Positions 21,970-34,800 of a stretch of 54,736 nucleotides of DNA are shown one piece after another. The translations under genes and the position numbers were made by a program. Each line of letters opens with the position of its first letter. The first letter of the stretch is position 1. The DNA is from Cyclospora cayetanensis (taxonomy: Eukaryota; Apicomplexa; Conoidasida; Eucoccidiorida; Eimeriidae), in the NCBI RefSeq assembly GCF_002999335.1, contig NW_020312176.1, positions 1-54,736 of the forward strand. Reading direction: 5' to 3'. The notes under the pieces were generated by a model, which did no database searches, had not been told where the DNA came from, and saw only the letters and a program-made list of their open reading frames with translations.

Positions 21970-23513
21970 AGAAGTTCTTTCCACTCTTGAGATGCATCAT
22001 GCTTCTGCAGCTTCGAGCCCGGAGGCTGCTGCTGTACCCGCGGCTGCTGCTGCTGCTGATGTGCGTGGTGCTGCAGCAGCTGCTCGGGATACGAGTGAGG
22101 CAGGTGTGGGCTCAGTGGGAGTCGAAGCAGCTGATCTTGCTGCTGTTGGAGCTGCTCCAGTTGCTGCTCGTGATGCTGCTGGCGAAGCAAATGCATCTGC
22201 TTCTGCAGCAGCTGCAAGCGCTGTTGTGGTTGCTGTGGCTGCAATAACAGCTGCTGCTGCTGTAACTGCTGCAGATGCAGAAGCTGCTGCAGTTGCTGCT
22301 GCTGCGGCTGCTGCCTTTTTTGTTTCTGCTGTTGCTGCTGCTGTTGCTGCAAAAGATGCTGATGCTGTAGCAATTGTTGCAGCTGCAGAAGCTGTTGCTG
22401 CTGCAACTGTTGCTGCTGTTGCAGATGTTGCTGTTGCTGCTGCAACTGCTGCCGTAGATGCTTCCCCTGCTGGTGCTGCTGCTGGTTTTGCAGTGGGTGT
22501 AACGGGGGATTGCCATGCTGGGAAAACATGAGCCCCGCAGAGAGATCCGAGGAGGCCTTTTCCGCATGTACTGCAGCTGCTTTTGCTGCAGCGCTCGGCA
22601 GCTGCTCAAGCACACCTGAGGAATCTGCCTTACCTCCCATAAAAGCCCGCCCAACAGACACGTCATAGGGGGCTTCTGCTGGAAGACAGCTGGGTTCTAG
22701 TCCGCGGCTAAGGCAGCGCAACAACTGTTCTACTCTACCGGAATCTAGATTGCCTCGTGAACCCGATACGGCTTCTGTAACTGCTTGTGCCTCAGCTGCT
22801 GACCCTGCTGTTTCAATGGACGCTGAGGAGGCTCCTGTTGTCGATTCTCTAGACGGCGGCAGAGCGGGAGGCGCCACCTGATGAGTCTGCACATCACGAT
22901 TCGATACGAAAGCCCCCCTACTGAAAGGTAGAGGGGCCTCTGTGGGGGGTACGCCCAAAGGGGCCCCCGGGGGGGGGAAGCACGTCCACTTGGCGCCTGT
23001 CTGGGGGCCTCTTGGGGCGCCCGCTGCCAAAGACCCTCCAAGAAAAGGCAAGGCTGCATTGGGGCCCCTCAGGCCCAAAGAAACATCGGTAGAAGCTGTG
23101 TAAAGGGGGGAAACAAGTCCAAGGGGGGCCCCTACAGCCCGCTGGGCGCCCAGGGGGCCCCTATTCCACGGACGGCCCGGAGCACTTGGAGGAAATCCAG
23201 GGCATGCATGGTGAAGCCCAGCACGCTCCGCAGCGGCAGACTGGAGCGCTGCAGACGCTATTGACAGCCGCGCAGCAGCCGCCGCTACTTGGGCTGTAAC
23301 CCCCGCGGCAGACGGCAATAGAGCCTGAGGGCCTCGTGGCAACGGCGGAGTCTGAGACGGCGTACCAGGCAAAGCCTGCGCGCGCCCCATTAGCGACGTA
23401 ACGCCGTTAAAGCCCCAACACGCCTGAGGAGATCCTCTTGGGCCCGGCAGCTGCTGGCCAGCCACCTCCGATGCAGGAGAGGGGATTCCCTCCATGAGGA
23501 GACTGTGAGGCAT
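19158..23513 (-). CDS. Large Gln-rich hypothetical protein, 1451 aa
   Basis: A single uninterrupted frame of 1451 codons. The ATG at 23513-23511 directly follows an in-frame TGA, so the start is well bounded at genomic level. Residues 1-340 are Gly/Ala/Pro/Leu-rich with many GAP and RGP motifs. Residues about 341-528 are a Gln-rich block broken by Leu and His, ending in a near-pure CAG tract (CTG on the plus strand, near 21936-21970). The rest is Ala/Glu/Ser/Gly-rich with scattered conserved-looking pieces such as CPLPLIRTIPVFLRGMEQ and ELCRYMQQLRGAAARLM. I recognise no catalytic domain. Such proteins in coccidia are often nuclear or regulatory, but that is inference only. The long plus-strand ORFs at 20038-21510 and 21923-22531 (poly-Ala) are antisense shadows of this composition. 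Confidence 0.72.
21930..22490. repeat. CAG/CTG trinucleotide-rich tract
   Basis: About 560 bp dominated by CTG, TTG and CTGCTG triplets on the plus strand (CAG and CAA on the coding minus strand), with Leu and His interruptions. The purest run is near 21936-21970. It encodes the glutamine block of the 1451-residue protein. Homopolymeric amino-acid tracts encoded by CAG are a known hallmark of eimeriid genomes. Confidence 0.9.
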
Positions 23514-26500
23514 TCAGTGCCCCACTGGTGGCGTGGGGGCCTTCAACGAAGGCCCAGGGGGCCCCTGCGCCCCCGGGGAAAGATGGCTCGCGGGTGGGAC
23601 CTCCCAGCATCCGCTGCATTGCACTCAAGCTGGGGGTGGGCCCTGCCCACCGCCCGCGAGCAAAAAGGGTAGGTGAAGAGGGCCAGGTCTACGGACTTTG
23701 CACTCCTTACCCATGCAACAAAGTGAACAAAAAGGGGGTCGGTCGAGGGAAACAAGGGGTCACCCATTTATACCACAGGGCAGCGCTGGCAGGGGGGCCT
23801 GCACATCTCGTCGAACGCTACAGCCCCGAGCTTACACCGAAAATACTTTCACTAACAAATCGGAATATGGAAGGGGTTAAATCATTAGAGGCGGTAGTGG
23901 CCCTGATGGTGTACATGCAACAGACTCAGCCAGCTGCAGCCACACGGCAGGGGGGCTGCTGCTTGTGCATCCATCCACGCAAGCAGAGATATCCTCAAAG
24001 AACTTATGGCATTGCGGTTGTCTTTTCCTTTCCAATAATAACTACCAATATTTAATGTCTGTTTAGCCTTATTGTGAAGGCTTTTCAATGCAGAAGGGGA
24101 ATTCTAGGCTCAGGACGGCGCGAGCAGGCAATGCCACTGATCCCCATAGCAAAACCCGATGATGTCTATGTCTCAGGCAGTCAGTCTCCCCTCAACTTAA
24201 AGAAACAAGTAGGTACCCTAGGTAGATACCTGTGAAACGCTTCCATACCCCAGATGATCCCAAAACTGTCGCAATAGGTCGTCGAACACATACTCTAGCA
24301 GCCGTACAACCAATAGTCCCTCTGTATTTACTTTTTAGGCAATATATACTAATCTATGCATTCGCGGTGGCGCACACTCGATATACAAGCTCTTTCTTAA
24401 TCGTTAGAGTAAGCATGGCCGTGCGCAGTTGGCCATGGGACTGCAGGTGTGGTGCTTGTAGCGGGCTGTGTGTTGATTCATCTAGGGTCTCCCTAGAGTT
24501 ACGCCTTCCTCCAGATTTAATGAAAGCGTGGTAGAAAGCGATTGAGCGTCTCGATGAAGGACTCCGCCCTTCCCCTGCCCGCCCACCTCGGAGTGTAGCC
24601 ATCTTGAGGGCGTGTCGACTAGGGTGCGCGTAGCCCGACCCACTAAATACTTCAGGCATCCACAGCTAGTTGAACATAGTGTCTAGCCCATATGCGCACA
24701 GCCTTCGGTCTTACTGTAACTGAGTCCTTTACTAATTCTCACGGTTACGTAGTGTGGTAGGAAGTGTTTGATTGCACCTTGGACCGCTAGAATTACTTCT
24801 GGGAACAAGCCACCGGCGTACGAATGTAGATAGCAATGAAGCAGCACAAGTGGGCATGTTTCTTAAAGATGCTTCTTTTGAGGCCTACTAAGGAGTGCTC
24901 GTGGGACCCGACTTTCTTGCGCTTCCTAGCTAAATGCCATGAGTGGCGGAAGCGTTGGTGCCAGGGTATTTTCGCCTGCAATTACTTGTTCAGGTGTATA
25001 CTATATATACGCACAACCGTGACACGTGGCAAAAAAAAAGCACCTCAGGTGTGGAATAGGCATCAGGTATTCGTCCTAGTGGTAGCATGCACTGCTACGC
25101 TCGAAGTATTTGTTGGTCCACCTAGCCTTAATGTCATTTTTTTGATGTGAGTGATGTACAACATTGGCCGATAGAGTGCACATGGGTGGGATATTCGCTC
25201 GTATACGAGTGATTCTGTCTAAAACGTCTGGTTAGCAAACCTTATCTGTAGCCTTACGTAGTTAAGAACAATTATCCGGCCATTCCTCAGATGCTTGTTG
25301 GGATGTTCAGCAAAGGTGCATTGCTGCTGCAGGAAAGTTGACTTGAATGTACCGGTAGCAAGCGTATTTTCCCGCCGAATGATAGAATGCCTACACTTCT
25401 ACTTTGATTGTAGGTTGGGAGCCGCCCTTCAACCAGTTCAAAGGAATATACACTTCTGAAGGACCGTACCACCCCTAAACTGTTGGGGCCACAAACACGA
25501 GCTAATGGATTGTGATTCGATGAATAGACTCCGCTCCTACGAGCAGCTTGCTATCCTGACTTGTTGAGCCATATCTCCATGTAGTAGTAAATGTAGATCC
25601 ATTAACAAGTGTATGTATCAAGTTCTTCCCTCCAGTAGTAAACGAAAGAAACGGAGCTCTAACGCATGGACTGTGATTAAAGGAAGAGTAGCGTAGTCCA
25701 GGTTCAGAAACAAGGATGCCTGAGAAATCTGGAGCTAGGTGTTTTAATCGCCTGAGCTGAATACCTCAAATTTCTTGGATGATTTCAGCTTTTGGTAGTT
25801 TTGCAGTATTATTTCGCCTGTGGGGAAAGCAAATATTTTGGTAACAGCGCTTTTCGTTCTTGATTTCCATTCTACTGGTCCTCTGCTGTGTTGATGATTG
25901 TTTTCTTGCCCTGCTTTTAAGACTGCCGTATTCTGTGGGCGCGACTGCCTGAAAGTGACAAGCTTGTTCCGTATCCGCCTCTCAGGTGGCATATATCCTA
26001 TAATGGACCCATGGAGGGAAGGATTCCTATCCGCTGCCCAGATTTTAAAATGGCAAATCCATCGGTGGATGGTCGATTAAAGCGTCTAAAGTTTGTCAGC
26101 AGCAGCCAAACTACACTTTAGCTTTTTGCACTTGCAGGTGACAATTTGATCCTAGCTCACAGAAAGGGAGCCATTATATCGCTTGAGGGACGGGAGTGAA
26201 GTGCCGACGTGCAGTAATAAGAATTATGTACAAAGAATAAACCTCAAACTCAGGACAGTTTTTTTTTGCTTCAGAGTCAACTTATATGGTTTTTCACACT
26301 AGAAGTTGGAGTCTGGAAACGCCGCTAGTGGCTGAGCTCGCGGAACAGTACGCTACCCACGTGATGCTTTCAGTCTAGCGGCGAGCTTTGGGCAGCTGCC
26401 GCTTAGCGAAAATTCGCATTAAAACGCTCACCGTGGGATGCACCCGCAGATAAGCACCCTTATGAATTTTGGGGGGGGCTAATAATAGACTTCGTGTCAT

Positions 26501-27505
26501 TTAAATGGATTGAGCTGTGAACAAGGAAATGAGAATTTAAGGCATTGGCCGTCGGGACTTGTTTATATTGGAGTGAACGTACATGCGTAATAGTGAAGAG
26601 ACACACCCTGACTTTTGATTGTATGGAATTCCACTATTCATTAGTTTTTTGAACGGCTGGTCATCTCAAATACTTTGTGCCAAAAGTGAAGAGAATGAAC
26701 GACGTGTACTGACGTTTTTTCACAGACTAGGCATTGCAAAGGTTGGGCGAGCTAATGCTGAGAGATTGTGACTGAAGGTCCAGTTTGGACGCGAAATTCA
26801 GGCCGCATCTCAGCTACTGCTTTAAGCCTGTGCTTAGCCAACTATAGGGGTTAATCTTTTTGTTTTAGCCTTGTAAAAATGCTGGCGAATGAGTCAGCTT
26901 TCTAATTTAACACACTACAAATGTGTAAAAGGGGCGCGTTTCGGACTGCTGCTTCCTCCGGGATCCGTACAGCAATGCAAAATGCGTTTCAGCTGACCCT
27001 CTCGAATGGCTGCAGTATTTTGTTTAGACAAAAAACGAAGCGTCCTCAAGAGAATGATTTCGAAGTCATATTTGAGCACCAAAAGGGCAAATTAAGGTTT
27101 TCTCTCCCGCGTTAGTGGGCTTCCTTCCAAAGGCCTTTTGAATAGCTCCCGAAGAACAGCAGTTTGCCACCAACGGACCAAAACAGTAGAGCACATAAGC
27201 AGAATCACACATTTAGCACAGTTGTTCGTATCAGTAACGAATCTCTAAGAACGTGCCGTTAGTCTTAAAAAGCAAAAGGTAGCTCAAGCAAAGCAATGAA
27301 CGATAGAATAGGGAGACGGGAGCGAACTAGCGCGGCGAAAGGTCACCCGAGGAGCGACACCCGCCCAGTACTGCCAGCTTTAATGGCACCCTGGTCAAAA
27401 AACGATCCTAATGCAACTAATGGTGCTCTTCACAATATAAATGATTACAGTCGAAGTAAAACTGGTATCTTTTACTGAGGTTCGAACCGAATTTCCCTAA
27501 AGACA
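23514..27505. other. Gene-poor, AT-richer region
   Basis: About 4 kb upstream of both the Gln-rich gene (minus) and the Pro/His-rich gene (plus). Only short ORFs occur. The one at 25992-25744 is listed separately as the best candidate. A plus-strand frame at 26921-27115 is weaker. A poly-T run lies at 26262-26269. No RNA gene or long repeat was recognised. Confidence 0.45.
25744..25992 (-). CDS. Small basic hypothetical protein or exon (tentative)
   Basis: An 82-codon frame from an ATG, rich in Lys, Arg, Gln and Ser: MPPERRIRNKLVTFRQSR at the start and KSSKKFEVFSSGD at the end. A strong acceptor-like site (TTTGCTTTCCCCACAG) sits inside the frame ahead of the last 24 codons. That stretch could be a terminal exon, or the whole frame could be one small gene. 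I recognise no family, and chance is possible. Confidence 0.25.
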   Translation of the reverse strand: MPPERRIRNKLVTFRQSRPQNTAVLKAGQENNHQHSRGPVEWKSRTKSAVTKIFAFPTGEIILQNYQKLKSSKKFEVFSSGD

Positions 27506-27973
27506 ATGAAGACCGTTTTTAGCACTATCGTCGGGCTGGTAGCCTGCGCGGCGGTCGCTGCGGAAGAAACTTCTCCCCAAGTCGCGGTTGAGCTAAACCC
27601 CAGTGAAATCGTCGCCGTTCAGGAAGATCCGAACGCAGAGCCGCGTCTCTTTTTCCCCCTGAACGCTCTAGTCGCCGCTAAGCTTGCGAAGTTCATCGTT
27701 CCGGTTCCTGTCTCTGTTCCTACCCCACCTCCTCCTCCTCCTCCTCATCCTTATCCTCATCCTTATCCCCATCCTTATCCTGATCATCATCATCATCATC
27801 ATCCTCGTCCTCCTCCTCCTCCCCCTGTCTACCTCCTCCCTATCAATGGCGGAGGCGCTGTCCCTGGCAATGGCATTGTCAACGGCACTGTCACGGTCCC
27901 CACCACGACCGCTCCCGTTATCTCTGTTGATACTAATCTAGGCGGGCTCCTTTCACGAGCTGACCAGAACTAA
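27506..27973 (+). CDS. Secreted Pro/His-rich protein, 155 aa
   Basis: An intronless frame starting with a clear signal peptide, MKTVFSTIVGLVACAAVAA, with probable cleavage before EETSP. An acidic stretch follows, then PLNALVAAKLAKF. Next come a proline run, a YPHP repeat of HPYPHPYPHPYPDHHHHHH type with six histidines in a row, another proline run and a Gly/Val/Thr-rich tail (NGIVNGTVTVPTTT, containing possible N-glycosylation sites NGT). There is no transmembrane segment after the signal and no GPI-type tail, so it is probably secreted. A histidine cluster can bind metal ions, but that role is inference. Function is unknown; candidates include a secretory-organelle or oocyst-wall component. 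The plus-strand ORF at 27684-27941 is a frame shadow. Confidence 0.75.
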   Translation: MKTVFSTIVGLVACAAVAAEETSPQVAVELNPSEIVAVQEDPNAEPRLFFPLNALVAAKLAKFIVPVPVSVPTPPPPPPPHPYPHPYPHPYPDHHHHHHPRPPPPPPVYLLPINGGGAVPGNGIVNGTVTVPTTTAPVISVDTNLGGLLSRADQN

Positions 27974-28837
27974 TCCGCCTCTTCAGCACGAAGCCATGCC
28001 CCTCTCCGAAGTGCCACGCAGGGCTTGGACCACTCCCCATCATCCGATTGTTCGGTGCTCACCTGATCACCATATGGACCCTCTGAATGTAAACTGAACT
28101 GGCGTGATTCTGGCCCATGAAGCGCTATTCTCCCTGGTGGCTACCCAAGGAGCTCTTTTGACGGCAAACATGTGGTGCAAGACGTCCAAGTTGCTAGTAT
28201 GGCTTATGTCATTCGAGGCGATTCACTACACCAGAGAGCATCCCATTCCACAACACCCATTACCGCTATTCTTGCCATCCAAACAACCTGTTCTACGGCG
28301 AAGTCGTTTCATCGTGTTCTTCATTGACTTCCCTCTGAATGAGCCTCACTTCACTCCTTGCACAGGCTGCAGTTCTTTCTTGTAGAAAGAAAGCCAATGC
28401 GGCTTTATAAAAGGTTCGCAGTTGCCAACAGCGGCAAGATGCCCTCACTCATGCGGGCACAGGTACTCAAGCGTGAACAATTTCTAAGGTTAATTGATTA
28501 TCCTTGAGCTGTGGTTCAGTAATAAGACAAACCGAAGCCTCCACACGGTGGAGCTTCAAGGTGTAGTGAAGTTTCATACTCTATTACTAGTGCCTTTAGC
28601 TAGGTGGGCTGGGTACATTAGTTTTACACGGGGAATAAGTGATTTAGGCGCTTTCGCCGTTTCCTCGCAAAAACTCCGCCAGCAGAAAGAAGAGATATAA
28701 TTAGCTGCTAATATTAAGCTTGTACCTACTCGCAACTAGAGTGAGAGCGCGTAGTCCACTGTTTGCTGCGGTACGCGCATGGCACATTCCCGACCCAATG
28801 GAAAATGCCTTTCTTGAAACGGGTTTTGAATATCATA
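27974..28837. other. Convergent 3' region between Pro/His-rich gene and SMC2
   Basis: This separates two convergent stop codons and probably holds both 3' UTRs. A 93-codon plus-strand ORF (28104-28385) is not supported by any family feature. Confidence 0.4.
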
Positions 28838-31800
28838 TCACTCGGATTCATCAGTCCGACTCTCGATTGCCGCTGCTTTGCGGCTTCGCTTGCGAGAGGG
28901 ACCCCCTACGGGCAATGTGGTGCCCTTCTGAGGGTCAATTCTGTCAGCCAAAGCATGACGCTCCACCCCAGAAGTCCCGTCAACCAGCCGCGTCCTACGG
29001 AGAACAGCCGAACATGATAAATATAGAAAAAGCATAGAGAAATAACTTTTGCATTTGTTCAGAGGGATGTGCTCCGTAGATGCAATGCTGGCAGAGGTTT
29101 GCATCTAAGTTGAGGACTAGGTATGAATTCATTGCTCGAGAAATCGGCCTACCGAAAGAGAACATCCGCATGCGAAAACATCCCTTCCTTTAGTGAAACA
29201 ATGATGAACTGTGATGTGGGGAACTGTGTCTTTATCATGCTGCCTGCGCAAAAAAAACAGTAAGCTGCTTCTCCGGACACTTCCAGTTGCCACGATGGTG
29301 CCGAGACGCAAGGAGGGCGCAGCTACTTCATGCGAATGCATGTAATAACTCTACCCGCATTCCAAGACGCTTAAAGTTCGGCGAGTTCAATGGATGTTTG
29401 CTCGTGGAAATATACCGATATTTTGTGTATGTGAGAGATCCAAGGCAGCGTCGACTTCGTCGAGAATGTACACGGGAGCTGGCTTGACCTTGAGAAGAGC
29501 CAGAATCAGAGAAAGCGCCAAAAGTGATCGCTGTCCTCCAGACAATTCCGATAAAGATTCCTTCCACTTATGATGAAAGGCTATCTGCGCTCAACGCACA
29601 GTGACGAATCAAGGCGGAATCATTAAAACCTGGCGTACCCACTGTGTTGGTACGAGGAACCGCGAAACACGGACGAGTAGAACTATCTGGCAGGAGCATT
29701 TAAGCCGGCTCCCTTGGCCGCGTGAATCCTATCATCACACTTTCAACTACGCAGAGCAAACACTTGTTGTGTAGTCTGCTAAATGCACATATCATTGCAG
29801 TAGGACGGCATATGGCCCGCAGGATCGTACTTGGCGCACACATAACTAATCACATGCACCGTCCAAACCCCCTTACACAGAATTTTCTGCCGGTTTACCC
29901 ATGAAAGCAGCTCAAGATTCATTCACCTTCATTTCCAGTCCTTTCTCCAAGTCTTCTGAGTCCATCTGCACCAATTTAGCCTGCGCGTTGGGCAGGAGTT
30001 GTTCGAAGATTGTTGAGAAGTTCCCGTCAACGAGGCGCCATGCATTCCTTAGAGAATTCTGTTTTTTTTCATCCAAGGAAGCGATTACTTCTCTGATCTT
30101 CTCCTAGAAAGGCATTGTAGGACATCGAATATCTCTCAATGGTACAGTCTGGGTCACAATGCGTTTTGGACCCTTTGAAAACAATGTACCTATTCTAGAT
30201 TGCGCATAAGTTTTTAAATGCGCGTATTACAATGTGTCGATCCTCAGATCGGATAGTACACAAGCGCTCAGATGAATTATAACAGTCAAGATAAGCCCGG
30301 CCGTACCCGATCCGCCTCTACTTGCGCCTTGCGGTGTAAAAGAGTTTGCAGCTCAGCCTCTGTCTTTTCAAGCATCATTCCAGCGGAACTGTTTATGCTG
30401 TTGCCTAGCCTGTCTATATCAGATTTTAACTGGTGAATGCGCTGGCGAGCGGCTGCAACGCCAAAGACAGAAAGGCACAGTGAGTAAGTGATGCAAAAGT
30501 CGCGTATGTACATACTTGCCCATAACAATGCCCCATGTGCACATGCACACGGAGATGGCAAATTAAATTGGCTTACTGGAGAAAACAGACAAAAACTGAG
30601 GGCCACTTACATGTAAAATGGACTAACGCATAAGACAAATGGTGCCACACTTACTCTCTGGCCGCAGCTGTTTAAAGTCGTAGGGTGTACCCGTTTGATT
30701 GAATTTGGGTTCCTCAGCAAGGAGCCATTCATGCACCGCAAGCAGCTGCTTCACTTCCTGTGATTTTGCACGCAAATGCACAATAAGGTTTTTAAACATA
30801 CGTCGGAATAATACATAATACTCTACAAAAACTCAACATTCATGCACATACAAAGAGTTCCAGAGGGGTATTTTGCAGGCCGCAAACGTGCAGTTGGGTC
30901 ACGAGTGTTATGTAAATAAAGGCGACAATGCATATAAAGGTTTCTCAAGCTTTCTAGGCTGCTAGCTATAAACGCACGCCTCGTGTTGCAGAAAGCGTCT
31001 TTTCACGATCCTCCGCTTCGAGATCAAGCTGAGCACGACAATGCGGCAGTGACACTGCAAAGGATGTCTACAAAAATGCGGTCGTCGGATTTAAGGATGT
31101 GAACCAACCAACAACAATGACACTGATACTTAGAAACTATGATATACCCGCAGGCAATATTGTGCAGGGAGTTCAAGAAAAGCCCCACCCTATATTTCGA
31201 GGAAACGACGCTGTTAACAAGGCCACCTTCGATGCATCGGCCGTGCACATGCATCGAAGCCTATCTATATGTTGAAGTGCGCACCAGGAGCAAGGTCAGG
31301 GCGTAACACACCTTTTTAAGCGCTAGCGATTTTGCCTCCTTGGTTTTGGATATTTTCTTCAAAGAGTCCGCGACCCGACTCTGCTGCTGATTTTCCTTCT
31401 GTGCCTCCTCAGCGCTTTGCAGTAATTCTGCTTCTAGTGCTCGTTGTTCTGCCAACTTTATGGTCAGGAACGCAATCATACAAGCTCTCTCTACAAATTA
31501 CCAGCGTGTAGAGCTAATTTAGGCTTCAAAGCTTTGAAGTAAAGATCAGGCAACACATCATCGCCAAGGCGGAAATACAGTTGGGAGGGTCATTGCCAAA
31601 TGCAGTTTGGCTGGCCTCAGCGTGGTCGATCAATGCCGGAAATTCTGATTACTTAGATTTAATAGTATGTCCTATTAAAGCAAACGTTACCTTTTTCTCT
31701 ATATCAGTATTTTTCTTATCGAGTTGCTGCTGCTGCACTTGCACCTTTTCCCTACGTGCAGCCAAATCGCTGCGGGCTCCCTCGAGCTCCTGCTGCATGG

Positions 31801-34800
31801 TCTGCAGCTGGAGGCGCACATCTCCCGTTTTCTGCAGCGGCCACAACACACATTGAGGGGACATACAGGTCGGCTTACCACAAAGCGCTGGCCAGCTTTT
31901 ACGTCAAAGGATACGAAACCCTGCCCCACAGATGCTTACCAGATGCAGCTTCTCAAGGCGGTTCTCGGAGCACTTCAGCTGAGAACGCAGAGACTTCACC
32001 GTTTTGTTGAGGGCAGCTTCCTGAGAAAAGAGGCTCATATTCGAAATAAAAACGAGAAATCACGAGAAGAAACTGAGGCTCGCGCCAGGGAAAGAGCTAA
32101 TGGACCATTTCGTGCGTGACGGATGTTGTAAGAAAGATTGCACTTCCCTGCTGAACGCTTCCTGCCTCTAACACTTTTATTCGAGTGACATTTTAAGAGG
32201 TTGGCTATGAGTGTACGTGCAGACGCACAATTTTGTCCTTGTTTGTCTCAAGATCGTAAATCTCAGCCTCCAGCTGCTTTATGGTTTTCTGCACCCCTTT
32301 CCGTTTTTCAGTCACCTCTTTTCGCAGCTGTTCTTTTTCCTCGAGCAGTTTGCCCAGTTCTTCAATCCGGGCACGGCAAGAGCCTGCGTCACTGCTGCTG
32401 AGTAAGCGCTGCAATAGTTTTCACCAAACACAGCCCCTTTCAAATCCACATCTGATTGCCACTTGGATCGACAAGCAAAGACCAACCACCCCGTTTGCCC
32501 GTAACGCATGAACGGCGGGTAGAGCAAGGTCCACAAGGGAAGGTCAGTAAAGGTACCTCCGTATTTTGCAGCTGGTTTTCGGCCAGACGGAGGCTCTTCA
32601 GAAGGCTCGCTGACTGCGCTGCACGAGCCTGAATAGGAGCCAGTTCTGCCTCTAGCGTTCTGAGAAAACAATAGGGTCGCAAGCAGCAGTTGTAATTGTT
32701 TGTAGGTAAGAAGTACAAGGGCGATTACCATATACCATATTACGTGCATGAATGACCTCTAAGTTAGACGGGCGGCTTTATTTGCTGGCTATTTCGGAGC
32801 TCGTGGCAGGCACGAATCGGACCTCCGTAGGTCCACTAGGGCCTGCAGTTGGCTTGCCTGATTCGGGCTGCAACCTCGTCTGCTGCCTCCGCTGCATCTT
32901 TATAGCGCTGCAGAGAGGCACAAACGAGTAAACCAAAGCTTTATGAGACAAGCTGCAGGGAATGCCACATGCTACAAACCGAAACGTCCGCGGAAGAACA
33001 CCGAAAGAAAATGGTAGTATTTAATGTTTTAGTGGTGATCCTGTTTAATTCCTTGGCAGACCTTTCTACTGTGTAACTCTATACATGCATAGAAAACAGA
33101 GGCATGTTCTTGCACCTCGCCCTTCGGCCTATTGTGTAGACCTGACCTTCCACGAGAGCATCGTTTGTCGTACGTCTCGCACGCTGCCTCCCGCCATGAT
33201 GCCTCCTGTCTGGAAGACATCTCCCTCTTCAGTGGCCGTAGGAAAGGCCAGTCGATAGTTCTTTTGATACGTTATCTGGGACAGAGCAGGGAAAAGTGGG
33301 TCGCATCGGAGCGACGGGTGGTGGCATTACGCACACACAGTAGGCTTCTTCACAACCCAGAGACGCGAACTCGTTAATGGCCTACTACGCGCTAAGTGCA
33401 CTTTTATGCGCATGCAGAGCACATATTTTGCGGAGAGGGAGGGGCACGACAGGGGTGTTGCGCAGAGGCAGAACGGCGAAGCGTACCTTCTGTGCCATGG
33501 CAGCTGTGCGGCATATCAAGCCTCCTCCGAAAGCGTACTCTGCCACTTTGGTATGCTTATGGGGGTCGAACCTACGGAAAGTTCAAGTAGGAAAATAAGA
33601 ATCAGAGTAGGGATCTTGGCTTCATAGCTAGCCTCACAGCTTTAGGTGGCTTGGCTCAAATGTAGGCCACAACGCAACGGAAGCCCACAGGTGATACGGA
33701 CGGCTAAAGGAAAAGCCGAATCGGAGTCCAGCAGGTATCCCCATAAAACGGCAAGGACCGGCAACAAAAGGGCTGTAATATGTAGAATAGGATATATCTG
33801 AGCAGTATGGACGCACTCCACCATGTCCAAGCAGCGCAACACGCCCTTCACATCGTCTGGCGGGAGACCCAGAAGGCGTCGATTCGCTGCTAATGCCTAT
33901 ACACACATGCACACAGCAGACAGGGATGCCTCGTTTAAAGGCTCCCTATTGCACTCCCAAGCAGTCATCGACAGCCTTTCTCGGAAGACTTCCAGACCCG
34001 GCCCATGGCAGCACTTCCACAACTCGGATGCTGAATATCTTAGAGCATTAGTGAGTTATTCCGTTTCCCCACTTGGGCGTCGCACACTCTGCCGACGTGG
34101 CAGTCCGACAAAGGCAGGAGTGTCACTCTACGCCGGCCATAGGCAAAGCCGTTCTCCTTAAAGATGGCTTTACCTGAAAGACAAAAAGCAGACGTGCAAG
34201 CCCGCCCATCACTCAGTACCCTCATCACTTCGGCTGCCTGCAAAAAAGCCTTGGTTGTCATAGTAGTTCTTTTGGTTTTTCTTCCTGTGCTCTGAAAGCT
34301 CTGCATGCGATGAACACAGATGTGACTTACTGGCGTCTTTGTCTTTTACCACGATGTACTCGAGCTTGCCCCCCACAAGGACCTACCAGCAAACAAAGTA
34401 CCGTTCTCAAAGGTAGCAAGACGTTCGTGTTGTACTGTCTAGCAAGCACTGCTTGAAGGTCCTTCGTTAATCCTTTTAAACTGGCGCCTACGTGCTAAGC
34501 TTGCTATTCCGGTGGTGCCGCGAGCACACAGCGCAAATAAGAGCTTTTGGCTCATGGGCAGAGCGTTATTTACTTTTATAGATATGCGGGCGTTTTTTAG
34601 AAATGCATTTTTCCATCCTTTATCAAAGTAGCCTTTCCTCATGTTTCAGAGCTCACCTGCATGGCTTTGCTGTAAGAAAGGAACTCTCGCTTGATGGATA
34701 CCAGCTCAAAGATCTGACCGAGAAAGCGCGATGGATTTAGTTCACGGGGGAGCTTTACGTCAATCTTGGCCCTGAGAATGATATTTGGGAAACTCAACTG

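Noticed and set aside
21923..22531. Plus-strand poly-Ala ORF
   Set aside because: It reads the CTG tract in the GCT frame. The poly-Gln reading belongs to a frame seven times longer.
27479..27488. GGTTCGAACC, identical to a tRNA B-box core
   Set aside because: The flanks do not pair into a T-arm stem, no A-box lies at the right distance upstream, and it is just ahead of the Pro/His-rich gene.
29328..29567. Minus-strand 79-codon ORF over the SMC2 Walker B region
   Set aside because: It is out of frame. The frame giving [10 protein letters not shown] and [12 protein letters not shown] is the SMC2 exon 29584-29416.
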